Source of the DNA: an uncultured Lachnospiraceae bacterium
GTDB taxonomy: Bacteria > Bacillota > Clostridia > Lachnospirales > Lachnospiraceae
DNA: 64,000 bases
Assembly (NCBI GenBank): GCA_934351835.1
Contig: CAKRJP010000001.1
Span: forward strand, 62,001-126,000
Reading direction: 5' to 3'
Shown: one piece after another, positions 8,081-17,058 of the stretch
Layout: the number at the start of each line of letters is the position of its first letter
Numbering within the stretch: the first letter of the stretch is position 1
Notes under the pieces: generated by a model
Databases searched by the model: none
Told to the model about the DNA's origin: nothing
Seen by the model: only the letters and a program-made list of their open reading frames with translations
Translations under genes and position numbers: made by a program

Positions 8081-10975
8081 ATGGATAAAAGTAGAAAAAA
8101 ATCAATCGTATTACTGGCATGTATATTGGTGGTTTTAGGAATGTGGATGATATTATCAGTACACTGCCTGGCTGCTGAATCGAATAATGAAGAAACGCAT
8201 ACAAAGGAACAGAAGATTATCCGTGTCGGTTCATTTGAGGATACCTTCAATTATGTCGACAAAAACAGTGTCAGACGAGGATATGGCTACGAACTCATGC
8301 AAGCTCTGGCAGGCTATGCCGGATGGAAATTTGAGTATGTGAAATGTGACTGGACTAACTGCTTTGATAAACTTGAAAATGGTGAGATTGATATCATGGG
8401 CGATATCTCTTACACCGATGAACGTGCACAAAGGATGCTTTTTTCGGATGATGCGATGGGTGAGGAAAAATATATCCTTTATGCTGATTTATCGAATATT
8501 GATATTGGGACGTCTGATTTCAAGTTTATGGATGGTAAACGTGTAGGTGTGCTCGCGGATACAGAACCTGAAATCATGCTGACAGAATGGGAAAATAAGA
8601 ATGGCATACATACAGAACATGTAAATGTGAATAATAATGATGATGTCGAAAAAAAATTAGCAAATCATGAGATCGACTGCTTTGTATCTCTGGAGGAATC
8701 TATCTGGTCTGAACAGGGAATATCATCCATTACTACTATCGGTAAGTCAGGCATATATTTTGCAATAAATAAAGAGCGCAGTGACATCAAGACGGAGCTG
8801 GATTATGCTATGCGCCAGCTGGAACAAGATAGTCCTTTTTTTAAGACAGACCTGTATAAGAAGTATTTTACGCTTGATTATAATCAGAGTCTTACAGGCG
8901 GAGAAAAGTCATGGCTGAAAGAACATGGTGGCATTCGTATAGGTTTTATGAACAATGATCCTGCGGTATTTTCCATGGACGAAGAGACTGGAAAACTTAC
9001 CGGTACGCTGGCAGAATATATTTCCTATGCCAAAGATTGTCTGGAAAATCAGACACTGGAATTTGATATGCAGGCATATGATGGTTATGATGAAATGATG
9101 CATGCACTGTAGGAAGATAAAATTGATATGATTTTTTATGCCGGCAGAAATCCTGATCTTGCAGAAAAGAAAGGCTATACACTTACTAACACTGCCTGGA
9201 CTTACAGCCTGATGGCGGTGACTGATGAGGAAAATTTTGACGAGCATAATGTGTATACAGTAGCTGTGCCAAAGGAAAAAGAAGCCTTAAAACAGTATAT
9301 TGCTTTCAGTTATCCACAATGGAAGATTGTAGATTATGATTCGTTTGAGGATGCTGCAGATATGATTGCTAATGAAGAAGCAGACTGTTTCCTCATGGGC
9401 GCAAGTCAGGCGATGATATATGACAACAGTCGAAAATTCAGGAGTATTCCACTTACAAAAACAATGGAAGCATGCTTTGCAGTAAGCGATGGAGAGGGAA
9501 CCCTTTTGTCGATATTGAATAAAACCTTAAAGGCCATGCCGTCTGACATGCTTACAAGTGCACTTGCTATTTATGACAGTACACCAGATAAGATAACATT
9601 TTTGGACTTTGTAAAAGACAATATGCTTGCTTTTTCTCTCGCGGCAGGATTTTTTACACTCATCATCATTGTTATTATCCTCGTACTTTTACGAAAGGCA
9701 AGAAAAGCAGAAGCTGTCGCAAAGATTGCTGCAAGTGATACACAAAAACTCAATGACAAGTTGGAGATTGCTCTGAAAAAAGCAGAGGATGCCAGTCTTG
9801 CAAAGACCCGATTTCTCAATAATATGTCACATGACATCCGTACTCCTATGAATGCAGTTCTGGGCTATGCACAGCTTATGGAGGATGAACTGAAAGGAAG
9901 AGATCTGCCTGAAACTTCAGAGCATTTGGAAAAACTACAGCAGTCAGGGAATCTTCTCCTGTCAATCATAAATAATGTACTTGATATGGCTCGGATTGAG
10001 AGTGGAAGGATGGAAAGTGACGAGAACTATGGTCGGATTGAAAATATTCGGCAGACTTTATTTGAGATATTTGATGATGAAGCAAAGAAAAAGAATCTTG
10101 CACTTCATTATACGATAAATGTAGAGCATGAGCATGTGCTGACAGATACTACAAAGGTAAAAGAAATATTTGTCAATATCCTGAGCAATGCCATAAAATA
10201 TACTCCACCCGGTGGTTCTGTCAGGGTAAACGTAGATGAATTATCATGCGATGAGCCTGGATATATGATAGCGAGAACCAGGGTGAGCGATACAGGAATC
10301 GGCATGAGTCAGGAGTATCTGACGAAGATTTTCGATGCATTCACACGTGAACAGAACACCACAAAGAGCAAAATCGCAGGAACCGGACTGGGAATGTCGA
10401 TAGTTAAGAAATATGTTGAGCTGCTTGGTGGAACAATAGATGTAGAGAGTGAACTTGGAAAGGGAAGCACCTTTACAGTTACACTTAAACATAAGATAGC
10501 CGATGAAAGCTATTATGTAAAAAAACACGTTGAAAGTTCTGGAACAGGCAGTGGAATTCTTAAAGGCAGGAATATCCTCCTGGCGGAGGATAATGATCTG
10601 AATGCAGAGATTGCAGCGACAATACTTGAGCGTGCCGGTCTTAAAACAGAACGTGTGGAGGATGGCATTCAGTGTGTGAACAGGATAATGGAAACGCCGG
10701 CAGGAACATATGACATGATCCTCATGGATATCCAGATGCCCAAAATGGATGGTTATAAAGCAACACAGGCAATAAGGAACTTGCCAAATAAGGATAAAGC
10801 ATGCATACCTATCATCGCAATGACGGCAAATGCATTTGAAGAAGATAAGAGAGCGGCTATTGCAGCCGGCATGAATGGTCATATGGCAAAGCCAATCCAG
10901 GTTGATAAGTTGCTGTCGATGTTAGCCGAAATCATACAGAAACAAGAAAAGCAGGTACCTGAAACATTGGACTAA
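8081..10975 (+). pseudogene. Hybrid histidine kinase with two periplasmic-binding sensor domains, interrupted by an in-frame TAG
   Basis: Two open frames, 8081-9112 and 9128-10975, lie in the same frame and are separated only by TAG at 9110-9112; sense codons continue without a break. Read through, the product is about 964 residues. It has an N-terminal membrane/signal segment (SIVLLACILVVLGMWMIL), a first SBP_bac_3-like domain (to about 270), a second one (about 280-500) and a membrane span (LAAGFFTLIIIVIILVLL). HisKA follows with the His near 584, then HATPase (DTGIGMS, GTGLGMSI) and a receiver with the Asp near 883. The stop is codon 344, inside the second binding domain. A CAG-to-TAG change would explain it. 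The start is ATG 8081 with GGAG at 8068-8071; the upstream in-frame GTG 8066 lacks a site. ATG 9128 has AGGAAG 11 nt upstream, so a kinase lacking most of the sensor might be re-initiated. A sequencing error or suppression is also possible. Confidence 0.85.
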
Positions 10976-11004
10976 TAAATAATAGGATGATTATATTTGA
11001 GAAG

Positions 11005-11036
11005 GCATCGGTCACCTTAAGGTGACTGGTGCTTTT
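11005..11036 (+). terminator. Intrinsic terminator after the hybrid kinase
   Basis: 12-bp stem GCATCGGTCACC / GGTGACTGGTGC (one wobble) with a TTAA loop and a TTTTT tail, 29 bases after the kinase stop. It also separates the plus-strand kinases from the convergent minus-strand operon. Confidence 0.88.
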
Positions 11037-11048
11037 TCGTGCAAAGTT

Positions 11049-12188
11049 TTAGTGAGTATTCCTTTTATGAGTGAGCAGGAATGCCATAATTGCGGAGGCT
11101 ACCGGTATGGTAAGTACAATTCCAAATGTTCCGCAGAGCCCCTGGGCAATTTCGATGCTCAGATAATTAGAATTAATAAGCTGGTTAAACTGTACCTGAT
11201 AGGAAATAAATATCAGCAATGTGATAAATGAACTTCCTGTAAATGCCAGAATCAGGGTATTGGTCATGGTTCCGATCATATCTTTTCCGATTTCGAGTCC
11301 GGAATGGAAAATTTCCGAGGCAGTTAATGTTGAGTTGTGTAAATGTACTTCATAAAGTGCGGAAACAATAGACATTCCCACATCCATAATGGCGCCGAGA
11401 GAGGAGATTAAAACCCCGGCGAATAAAACATCGCGGATCTGTAAACCGGTGCTTTCATTTATGAGGACCAGTCCTTCGGCATCGGAACTGCTAAAGCCAT
11501 CAATATGAATCAGTGCGGACATGATCATAAAAAAGATCAGTGCAAAAAGAACGCCCGCCATGGTTGCAAGGATAGCAGCAGCAGTTTTAGCACTTTGTCC
11601 GTTTAATAATAATAAAGTAACCGTTGTTGAAAGAATCGCAGCCAAAATGCTGGTCAGGATAGGTGACCAGCCGGAAAAAACTGCAGGAAGCAGAAATCCT
11701 ATAATGATAAACATGGAATACAGGAGCCCGAACAGAGATTTTACTCCCTTACTTCCTCCGATGCAGACAATTGCGGATATCAGTATTACCATACAGGCCA
11801 GTATAGAAAAACGGCGGTCATAATTAAAGACAGTATAATAGGGTTCAATACCCTCAGGAGTATCAACGTTGATGATTAAAGGCATATTTACTTTTGCAAA
11901 AACATTATGGGTCTGGGTTAAATAATTTGTTACGCTTATGATAGAATCTTTGTTGCTCCCGTCTGTCATTTTTATCTTTAAATTCTGGGTGCCGAGATAA
12001 ATTTTAAGATCTTTATCATATTCAATATCGGAATCAGAAATCTCCACTACGATTCCCTGATCGTAGTGGAGCGTGTCTGATACATACCGTGCATATGATT
12101 TATAACCAAATTTTTGTAAGAGCAGTACCAGAATAATGGAAAGAAAAATGATTGCGAGAACAATACTATTTTCTTTGATTTTTTTCAT
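11049..12188 (-). CDS. YibE/F-family integral membrane protein
   Basis: A 379-residue membrane protein. An N-terminal membrane anchor (IVLAIIFLSIILVLLLQ) is followed by an extracytoplasmic beta-rich segment to about 125. Six or more membrane spans follow, with the conserved GAIMDVGMSI and GTMTNTLILAFTGSS segments typical of YibE/F proteins. Function is not established; a transport role is often assumed. It starts 5 bases after the stop of the metallophosphoesterase gene, so the two are probably co-transcribed and translationally coupled. No further gene follows on this strand. Confidence 0.85.
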   Translation of the reverse strand: MKKIKENSIVLAIIFLSIILVLLLQKFGYKSYARYVSDTLHYDQGIVVEISDSDIEYDKDLKIYLGTQNLKIKMTDGSNKDSIISVTNYLTQTHNVFAKVNMPLIINVDTPEGIEPYYTVFNYDRRFSILACMVILISAIVCIGGSKGVKSLFGLLYSMFIIIGFLLPAVFSGWSPILTSILAAILSTTVTLLLLNGQSAKTAAAILATMAGVLFALIFFMIMSALIHIDGFSSSDAEGLVLINESTGLQIRDVLFAGVLISSLGAIMDVGMSIVSALYEVHLHNSTLTASEIFHSGLEIGKDMIGTMTNTLILAFTGSSFITLLIFISYQVQFNQLINSNYLSIEIAQGLCGTFGIVLTIPVASAIMAFLLTHKRNTH

Positions 12189-12193
12189 GATTT

Positions 12194-14581
12194 TTATTTA
12201 TACTTCTTTCTCTTTTTTAAACATACAGTAATGGCACTTCCGGCTGCGATCATCATTAATCCGGCAGATGCAACATTGTTGGTGTCACCGGTTTTAACGG
12301 TTCCTGATTTCGTATTACCGGTTGTAGAATTCCCGGTCTTACCAGAGTTACCATTGTTACCGGAGTTGCTGTTGTTACCGGAGTTACCGTTGTTACCGGA
12401 GTTACCGTTGTTACCGGAGTTATTGTTATTGCCGGGATTGTTGTTATCTGTTTTATCGTCTGGTTTTTCTTCAGGTTCCGGTGCTTTTAATCCGGCAACA
12501 GCATTCGCAAGATTTTCGTAAGCTGTATCAATGTCAGACTGGGAAGCATCATTATTTGCAAGAACATTTTTTGCATTTTCTAATGCAGTCTGGAAAGCGT
12601 TCCAACTTTCTTCTGTGTAATCATCAGCACTTAAATTTTTGGCGTCGGTCTCGTCTACCAGAGTTTTGAGTGTGCTGTTATCAGTTTTGTTAATGGTAAA
12701 CTGGTCCAGAACTTCCATATTATCTGCATAATAAGTAGTCAGTGTATAAGAAGTATCTGTTACGTTGATATCCGTAAGCGTTCTGCGGTAGGACTGGTCC
12801 ATCTTTGCGGAATACTCTGCATTCGGAGCTTTGATATCATAGTATTTACTACCACTGGCTGAGTTGGCTGTCAGGTAAAGGATGCCGGTTGGGTTTGTGA
12901 CGCTGCTTTGAACTCCCTGAGATTTATCCGGGGTATAGCCGTTCATCATATAAGTTCTGGTATAAACGTGGTCATGTCCCATTAAAACAACATCGATGTC
13001 AAGATCTGTAAATATCTGTGGAAGTTCATTTCTTCTGTTGATGATATCTGAGTCATTTACATGGCTGGCTGTTGAATAAATGGAGTGGTGAAATACTACA
13101 GTTTTCCATTTTACATTTGGATTAGCGTTAATGGCTTCCTGGATAAATGCTTTATGTTCGGCATTGGAGCGGTTGTTAGAGTTAATGTCGATAAATAAAG
13201 TGTTTTCATAAACAAACCAATAATCAGAACCGGCATTTGTGATACCTTTGTCTGCACTCTCGTTTGGCAGGTTAAAATGTTGGCTATATGCGGCAGATCC
13301 GCTGTCATGGTTTCCGATGGAAGTTGCACTCGGAAGAGAAGTAAATACTTCGTTTAAATAGCCGGTATACTGTATTTCGTTGTTGTGTGTATTTACCTGG
13401 TCTCCGGCAGATAACAGGAAATCAGGATTGAATTTTGAAGTGATAACATTTAAAGTCTCTCCCCATCCGTTGGTATCTGATTCAGCATTGCCGCTGGCAC
13501 CGATCTGTGGATCGCCTACGAATGCAAAGCTGTAAGATCCATCATCAATGCCTGTCTTAAAGCTGTAAGTATCACTGACGGTATCTCCGTTCACAACTCT
13601 GTATACGTATTCACTTCCTGGCTGGAGATTGGATAAAGTTGCCTGGTTAGAATAAAATCCCTGATCGTTTGCGGTGATTGATACTGCCTGCACTGTCTGA
13701 TAATTTTCAGGGAAAGAATCTCCGTTTTTGACTGCATATTGAACTTCACCGGCGTCGGCGGTATTTGCATACCAGGTAACTCCCTGACTGGATGTATCGT
13801 TGCCAACCGTCAGGAATACAGATTTCTGGGTAACGGAAGGAACTACCGGAGTCGTATTTTCGCCACCGGAAGTTTCATTATAATTTAAGTTTAAATTTTG
13901 AAATTCAAAGTAAATATCTGAGCTTGATTCTCTGTCATTATGAAGTTCTACAGAAAGTACATTTTCACCCTCTGTAAGGAAATTCTTCACATCTTCTTTG
14001 GATAAAGACAGATCAGCCTGTTTTGGAGCACCTGCTGAGACACCGGCATAAAACATATTACTGCTCTGGGCATTTGTTGGCATATCTACAGATTTTACTA
14101 AATGACCGTTAATATACACTGCAACAGCATCATCGTGGAATAAGGTTCCGCTGATAGAAGTTAACTGATCAAGGTTCTCTACGTTAAACGTTGTACGGAA
14201 GAAATAGGATGGAATATCTGTGGAAGTTCCGTCAATGTATTGCTGGAGCAGAATGGTAGGGGTAAAACCATCAAAAGAAGTGAGAGCACCTCTCTTGGCG
14301 CCAAATTTACCTGTGGATGATTTCCATGAAGTGTCATCAAATCCTTTCTCTGTCCATGCAGTTAAAGTAGACTGCCCTGCGGCTGGATCTGTATTATTAT
14401 CCAGATATTTCCAGATGGTATTTTCATTGATCACGGTAGAAGAAGTCTGGGAAGACTTATCTTCAGCATGTACTATGATAGGCCCTGCAAGTGGCGGGAT
14501 TACAGCTGTGGTACATCCGGCACCAAGTAAAAACGCCAGAGCAGTAACGCTTATTTTTGTTGTAAGATTTTTCTTTTTCAT
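12194..14581 (-). CDS. Wall-anchored calcineurin-like metallophosphoesterase with FIVAR-like region
   Basis: An exported, wall-anchored protein of 795 residues. Start is the ATG at 14581, behind a clear AGGAGG on the minus strand; an upstream in-frame ATG at 14608 has no such site. Signal peptide (VTALAFLLGAGCTTAVIPPL), a jelly-roll-like N-terminal domain, and a purple-acid-phosphatase-like fibronectin region precede the phosphoesterase domain. That domain has GDPQIG, GDQVNTH, GNHDSG, VFHHS and MGHDHVY, the full metal-ligand set. A FIVAR-like helical module, an Asn/Gly/Ser repeat spacer and a sorting signal (VKTGDTNN, hydrophobic span, KKRKK tail) complete it. Probable role: hydrolysis of phosphoesters or nucleotides outside the cell. 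Substrate unknown. Confidence 0.88.
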   Translation of the reverse strand: MKKKNLTTKISVTALAFLLGAGCTTAVIPPLAGPIIVHAEDKSSQTSSTVINENTIWKYLDNNTDPAAGQSTLTAWTEKGFDDTSWKSSTGKFGAKRGALTSFDGFTPTILLQQYIDGTSTDIPSYFFRTTFNVENLDQLTSISGTLFHDDAVAVYINGHLVKSVDMPTNAQSSNMFYAGVSAGAPKQADLSLSKEDVKNFLTEGENVLSVELHNDRESSSDIYFEFQNLNLNYNETSGGENTTPVVPSVTQKSVFLTVGNDTSSQGVTWYANTADAGEVQYAVKNGDSFPENYQTVQAVSITANDQGFYSNQATLSNLQPGSEYVYRVVNGDTVSDTYSFKTGIDDGSYSFAFVGDPQIGASGNAESDTNGWGETLNVITSKFNPDFLLSAGDQVNTHNNEIQYTGYLNEVFTSLPSATSIGNHDSGSAAYSQHFNLPNESADKGITNAGSDYWFVYENTLFIDINSNNRSNAEHKAFIQEAINANPNVKWKTVVFHHSIYSTASHVNDSDIINRRNELPQIFTDLDIDVVLMGHDHVYTRTYMMNGYTPDKSQGVQSSVTNPTGILYLTANSASGSKYYDIKAPNAEYSAKMDQSYRRTLTDINVTDTSYTLTTYYADNMEVLDQFTINKTDNSTLKTLVDETDAKNLSADDYTEESWNAFQTALENAKNVLANNDASQSDIDTAYENLANAVAGLKAPEPEEKPDDKTDNNNPGNNNNSGNNGNSGNNGNSGNNSNSGNNGNSGKTGNSTTGNTKSGTVKTGDTNNVASAGLMMIAAGSAITVCLKKRKKYK
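12341..12430 (-). repeat. 18-bp tandem repeat, five copies
   Basis: Five imperfect copies of an 18-bp unit (ACCGGAGTTACCGTTGTT on the plus strand) encode the Gly-Asn-Ser-Gly-Asn-Asn spacer before the sorting signal. Copies 3 and 4 are identical. Such arrays change length easily by slippage. Confidence 0.85.
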
Positions 14582-14711
14582 GTTAAGCCTCCTGATGTTA
14601 CAATACATCTGTTGATTTTTCTTTTAAAAAACGATTTCAATATAACATTGATTGAGGAGGTCAACAATAAACCTTACAGTCATTTAAAGATGTTTAAAAT
14701 AGATTTTACAT

Positions 14712-14755
14712 GTACTTTAGAAGTACTTGACATCTTATGTAATATTAAGCACAAT
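14712..14755 (+). promoter_or_regulatory. Promoter and adjoining dyad upstream of larB
   Basis: TTGACA at 14727-14732 and CACAAT at 14750-14755 (17-bp spacing) form a candidate larB promoter. A perfect dyad GTACTT-TAG-AAGTAC at 14712-14726 abuts the -35 box and could be an operator. Its regulator is unknown. Confidence 0.5.
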
Positions 14756-14802
14756 AAATAGCATGAAAAGATATTATCGTATGGAAACAGAGGTTGATGA
14801 AG

Positions 14803-15561
14803 ATGGAAACAAGAGAGATATTAGATAAAGTAAAAAATGGTGAGATTTCCGTGGAGGAGGCAGAGAGCTTTTTTAAAAAACAACCCTATGAAGAACTTGG
14901 ATATGCGAAGATTGATTCCCACAGAGAGATCAGGTCGGGATTTCCGGAGGTGATCTACTGCGCAGGGAAACCGGATGAGTATCTGGTTTCTATCTATCAG
15001 CGGATGTATCAGGAAAATGGCGTGGTATTTGGAACCAGAGCCAGTGAGCATCAGTATGAGATCGTGAAAGAAGTGATTCCGGAGATCATTTATGATAAGA
15101 TGTCAGGCATCTTAAAGACGGAGAGTCCGAACAAGAAACTGGAAGGTCTGGTTGCAGTCTGCACCGCAGGAACATCGGATATACCGATCGCAGAGGAAGC
15201 TGCCCAGACTGCTGAATATTTTGGCGCGAAAGTAGAGCGCATCTATGATGTCGGCGTGAGCGGCATCCACAGGCTCTTATCCCGCGTAGAAGCCATCCAA
15301 AAAGCGAACTGTGTAGTTGCCGTGGCAGGAATGGAAGGCGCCCTGGCGAGCGTTTTAGGAGGTCTGGTGAGCAATCCGGTGATCGCGGTACCAACATCGG
15401 TGGGTTACGGAGCCAGTATGCATGGACTGTCTGCATTGCTTACGATGATTAATTCCTGTGCCAATGGAATCGCAGTGGTGAATATCGATAATGGTTACGG
15501 TGCGGGATATATGGCGACCCAGATTAACCGCCTGGCGTGCAGAGAAGGAAACGAAGAGTAG
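14803..15561 (+). CDS. larB: Nickel-pincer cofactor biosynthesis protein LarB
   Basis: LarB carboxylates and hydrolyses nicotinic acid adenine dinucleotide in the first step toward the nickel-pincer nucleotide of lactate racemase and related enzymes. The 252-residue product has a short helical N-terminus (ILDKVKNGEISVEEAE) and a PurE-like domain. Diagnostic segments are AGTSDIPIAEEAAQTAEYFG, VAGMEGALASVLGGL and VPTSVGYGASMHGL. Start chosen at ATG 14803 (GAGG at 14790-14793, 9 bases upstream); TTG 14794 and ATG 14797 are in frame but too close to that site. larC is in this window at 48304, about 33 kb away. larE and larA were not seen. A terminator follows directly. Confidence 0.93.
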   Translation: METREILDKVKNGEISVEEAESFFKKQPYEELGYAKIDSHREIRSGFPEVIYCAGKPDEYLVSIYQRMYQENGVVFGTRASEHQYEIVKEVIPEIIYDKMSGILKTESPNKKLEGLVAVCTAGTSDIPIAEEAAQTAEYFGAKVERIYDVGVSGIHRLLSRVEAIQKANCVVAVAGMEGALASVLGGLVSNPVIAVPTSVGYGASMHGLSALLTMINSCANGIAVVNIDNGYGAGYMATQINRLACREGNEE

Positions 15562-15604
15562 GAAAAATCAGAGAATATAGCAGGTAGTCATAGAGATAAA
15601 AAGG

Positions 15605-15643
15605 ACGATAGAGTACATTTTTGGATGTATTCTATCGTTTTTT
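15605..15643 (+). terminator. Intrinsic terminator of larB
   Basis: 14-bp stem ACGATAGAGTACAT / ATGTATTCTATCGT (one G-T pair) with a 6-base loop and a T6 tail. Confidence 0.9.
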
Positions 15644-15695
15644 GTTTAGCAACAAGCCAAAAAATGTAGTTATTTTAACAAAATAAAAATCATAA

Positions 15696-15851
15696 CTGAT
15701 AAAAAATATCAGAAGAATAAAATAAAAGCATTTCAATATTTGAAATAGTAAAAAACTGGTCTTCGTTATTGAGAAAAAAAGTCGCACTATTGATAAAGAA
15801 TCTCAATATCAATAAAAAAGTTTGACGGATTTATGATGTTACAAATATAAT
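15696..15851 (+). promoter_or_regulatory. Promoter and dyad-rich control region of the flavin electron-transfer operon
   Basis: The 350-base AT-rich gap between larB and apbE holds no gene. A promoter candidate is TTGACG 15822-15827 / TATAAT 15846-15851 (18-bp spacing). Upstream lie two related 17-bp dyads: CTGATAAAAAATATCAG (15696-15712, perfect arms) and TTGATAAAGAATCTCAA (15790-15806). They share nTGATAAAnAATnTCAn and resemble the 7-1-7 Fur box TGATAATnATTATCA (12 and 11 of 14 positions by eye). A separate perfect palindrome ATTTCAATATTTGAAAT lies at 15730-15746. Iron control is inferred, not shown. Confidence 0.5.
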
Positions 15852-15911
15852 TACAATGTTAAAAATGATTAGTACAAACTAACTAAAATACGGAGATAAT
15901 TTAACAATATT

Positions 15912-17027
15912 ATGAAATCAAGAATTGTAAAAATATTAATAGCATCCTGTGTGGCGGCATCTATGCTTGCAGGGGGATGCAGTGGAAAATCGACAAATAC
16001 ATCAAAGGCAGAAAGTTCGACAGAAAGTACAGCCGAATCTGTGGCTGAATCTACATCGGCAAGTGATTCGGAAAGCAAAGAACCGGCACAGCGGGAACTC
16101 TTTGCCATGGATACCTATATGACAGTGCAGGCATACGGCGAACACGGCGAAGAAGCCGTAGAGCAGGCAGAAAAAGAGATTGAACGTCTGGATGCGCTGC
16201 TGTCCACGGGAAGTGAAGACAGTGAAATAGGGAAGATTAATGCAAGCGGCGGCGGAGAATTGTCGGAGGATGGCAGTTATCTGGTACAGCGTGCATTAGA
16301 ACTGAATAAAGAGACAGATGGAGCATTTGATATTGCGATTTATCCGATCATGGAAGCCTGGGGCTTCCCGACACAGGATTTCAAAGTGCCGTCAGAGGAA
16401 GAAATCCAGTCGTTATTGCCACTTACAAAATGTTCCAACATTCATTATGACGAGAAAAACGGAAAGATTTCATTTGCCGAATCAGGAATGAAGATTGATC
16501 TGGGAGGAATTGCAAAGGGTTATACGTCTTCGCAGATCATGAAAATATATAAAGACTGTGGGGTCACCAGCGGACTGGTCAACCTGGGCGGTAATGTACA
16601 GGCGCTAGGTACCAAAACCGATGGTTCAGACTGGCGTGTGGCGGTTCAGAGCCCTTATGATGAGTCCGATTATCTGGGAGTTCTGGCAATCCAGAATAAG
16701 GCAGTGATTACGTCCGGTGGTTATGAGAGATATTTTGAGCAGGATGGAAAGACCTACCATCACATCATCGATCCGGAGACAGGTTATCCTGCAGAAAATG
16801 GGCTGATCTCAGTAACGATCGCAAGTGAAGACGGAACACTGGCAGACGGACTGTCGACGTCGCTGTTTATCATGGGAAAAGATAAAGCGATTGAATTCTG
16901 GAAAAAACACAGTGACGAATTTGACACGATATTGATGACCGACGACAACAAATTGTATGTCACCGAAGGCATTGCAGATGCATTTGAGCCGGCAGACGGC
17001 TATGAAGTCGAGGTCATAAGCAAATAA
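15912..17027 (+). CDS. apbE: FAD:protein FMN transferase (ApbE), lipoprotein
   Basis: Transfers FMN from FAD onto a Thr of FMN-binding domains outside the membrane (covalent flavinylation). The 371-residue product has a lipoprotein signal ending in the lipobox LAGGC, then an acidic Ser-rich linker. The ApbE domain has FAMDTYMTVQAYG, DLGGIAKGYTSSQI and HHIIDPETGYPAENG, the nucleotide and Mg2+ site. It is the first gene of a plus-strand run in which the next two genes encode five SGAT flavinylation sites in all. They are its obvious substrates. Confidence 0.96.
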   Translation: MKSRIVKILIASCVAASMLAGGCSGKSTNTSKAESSTESTAESVAESTSASDSESKEPAQRELFAMDTYMTVQAYGEHGEEAVEQAEKEIERLDALLSTGSEDSEIGKINASGGGELSEDGSYLVQRALELNKETDGAFDIAIYPIMEAWGFPTQDFKVPSEEEIQSLLPLTKCSNIHYDEKNGKISFAESGMKIDLGGIAKGYTSSQIMKIYKDCGVTSGLVNLGGNVQALGTKTDGSDWRVAVQSPYDESDYLGVLAIQNKAVITSGGYERYFEQDGKTYHHIIDPETGYPAENGLISVTIASEDGTLADGLSTSLFIMGKDKAIEFWKKHSDEFDTILMTDDNKLYVTEGIADAFEPADGYEVEVISK

Positions 17028-17058
17028 AAATGTTATAGATAGAAGGACTGAAAAGGAA

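Noticed and set aside
11022..11231. 69-codon frame starting in the terminator after the kinase
   Set aside because: It begins inside a terminator hairpin and is antisense to the YibE/F gene.
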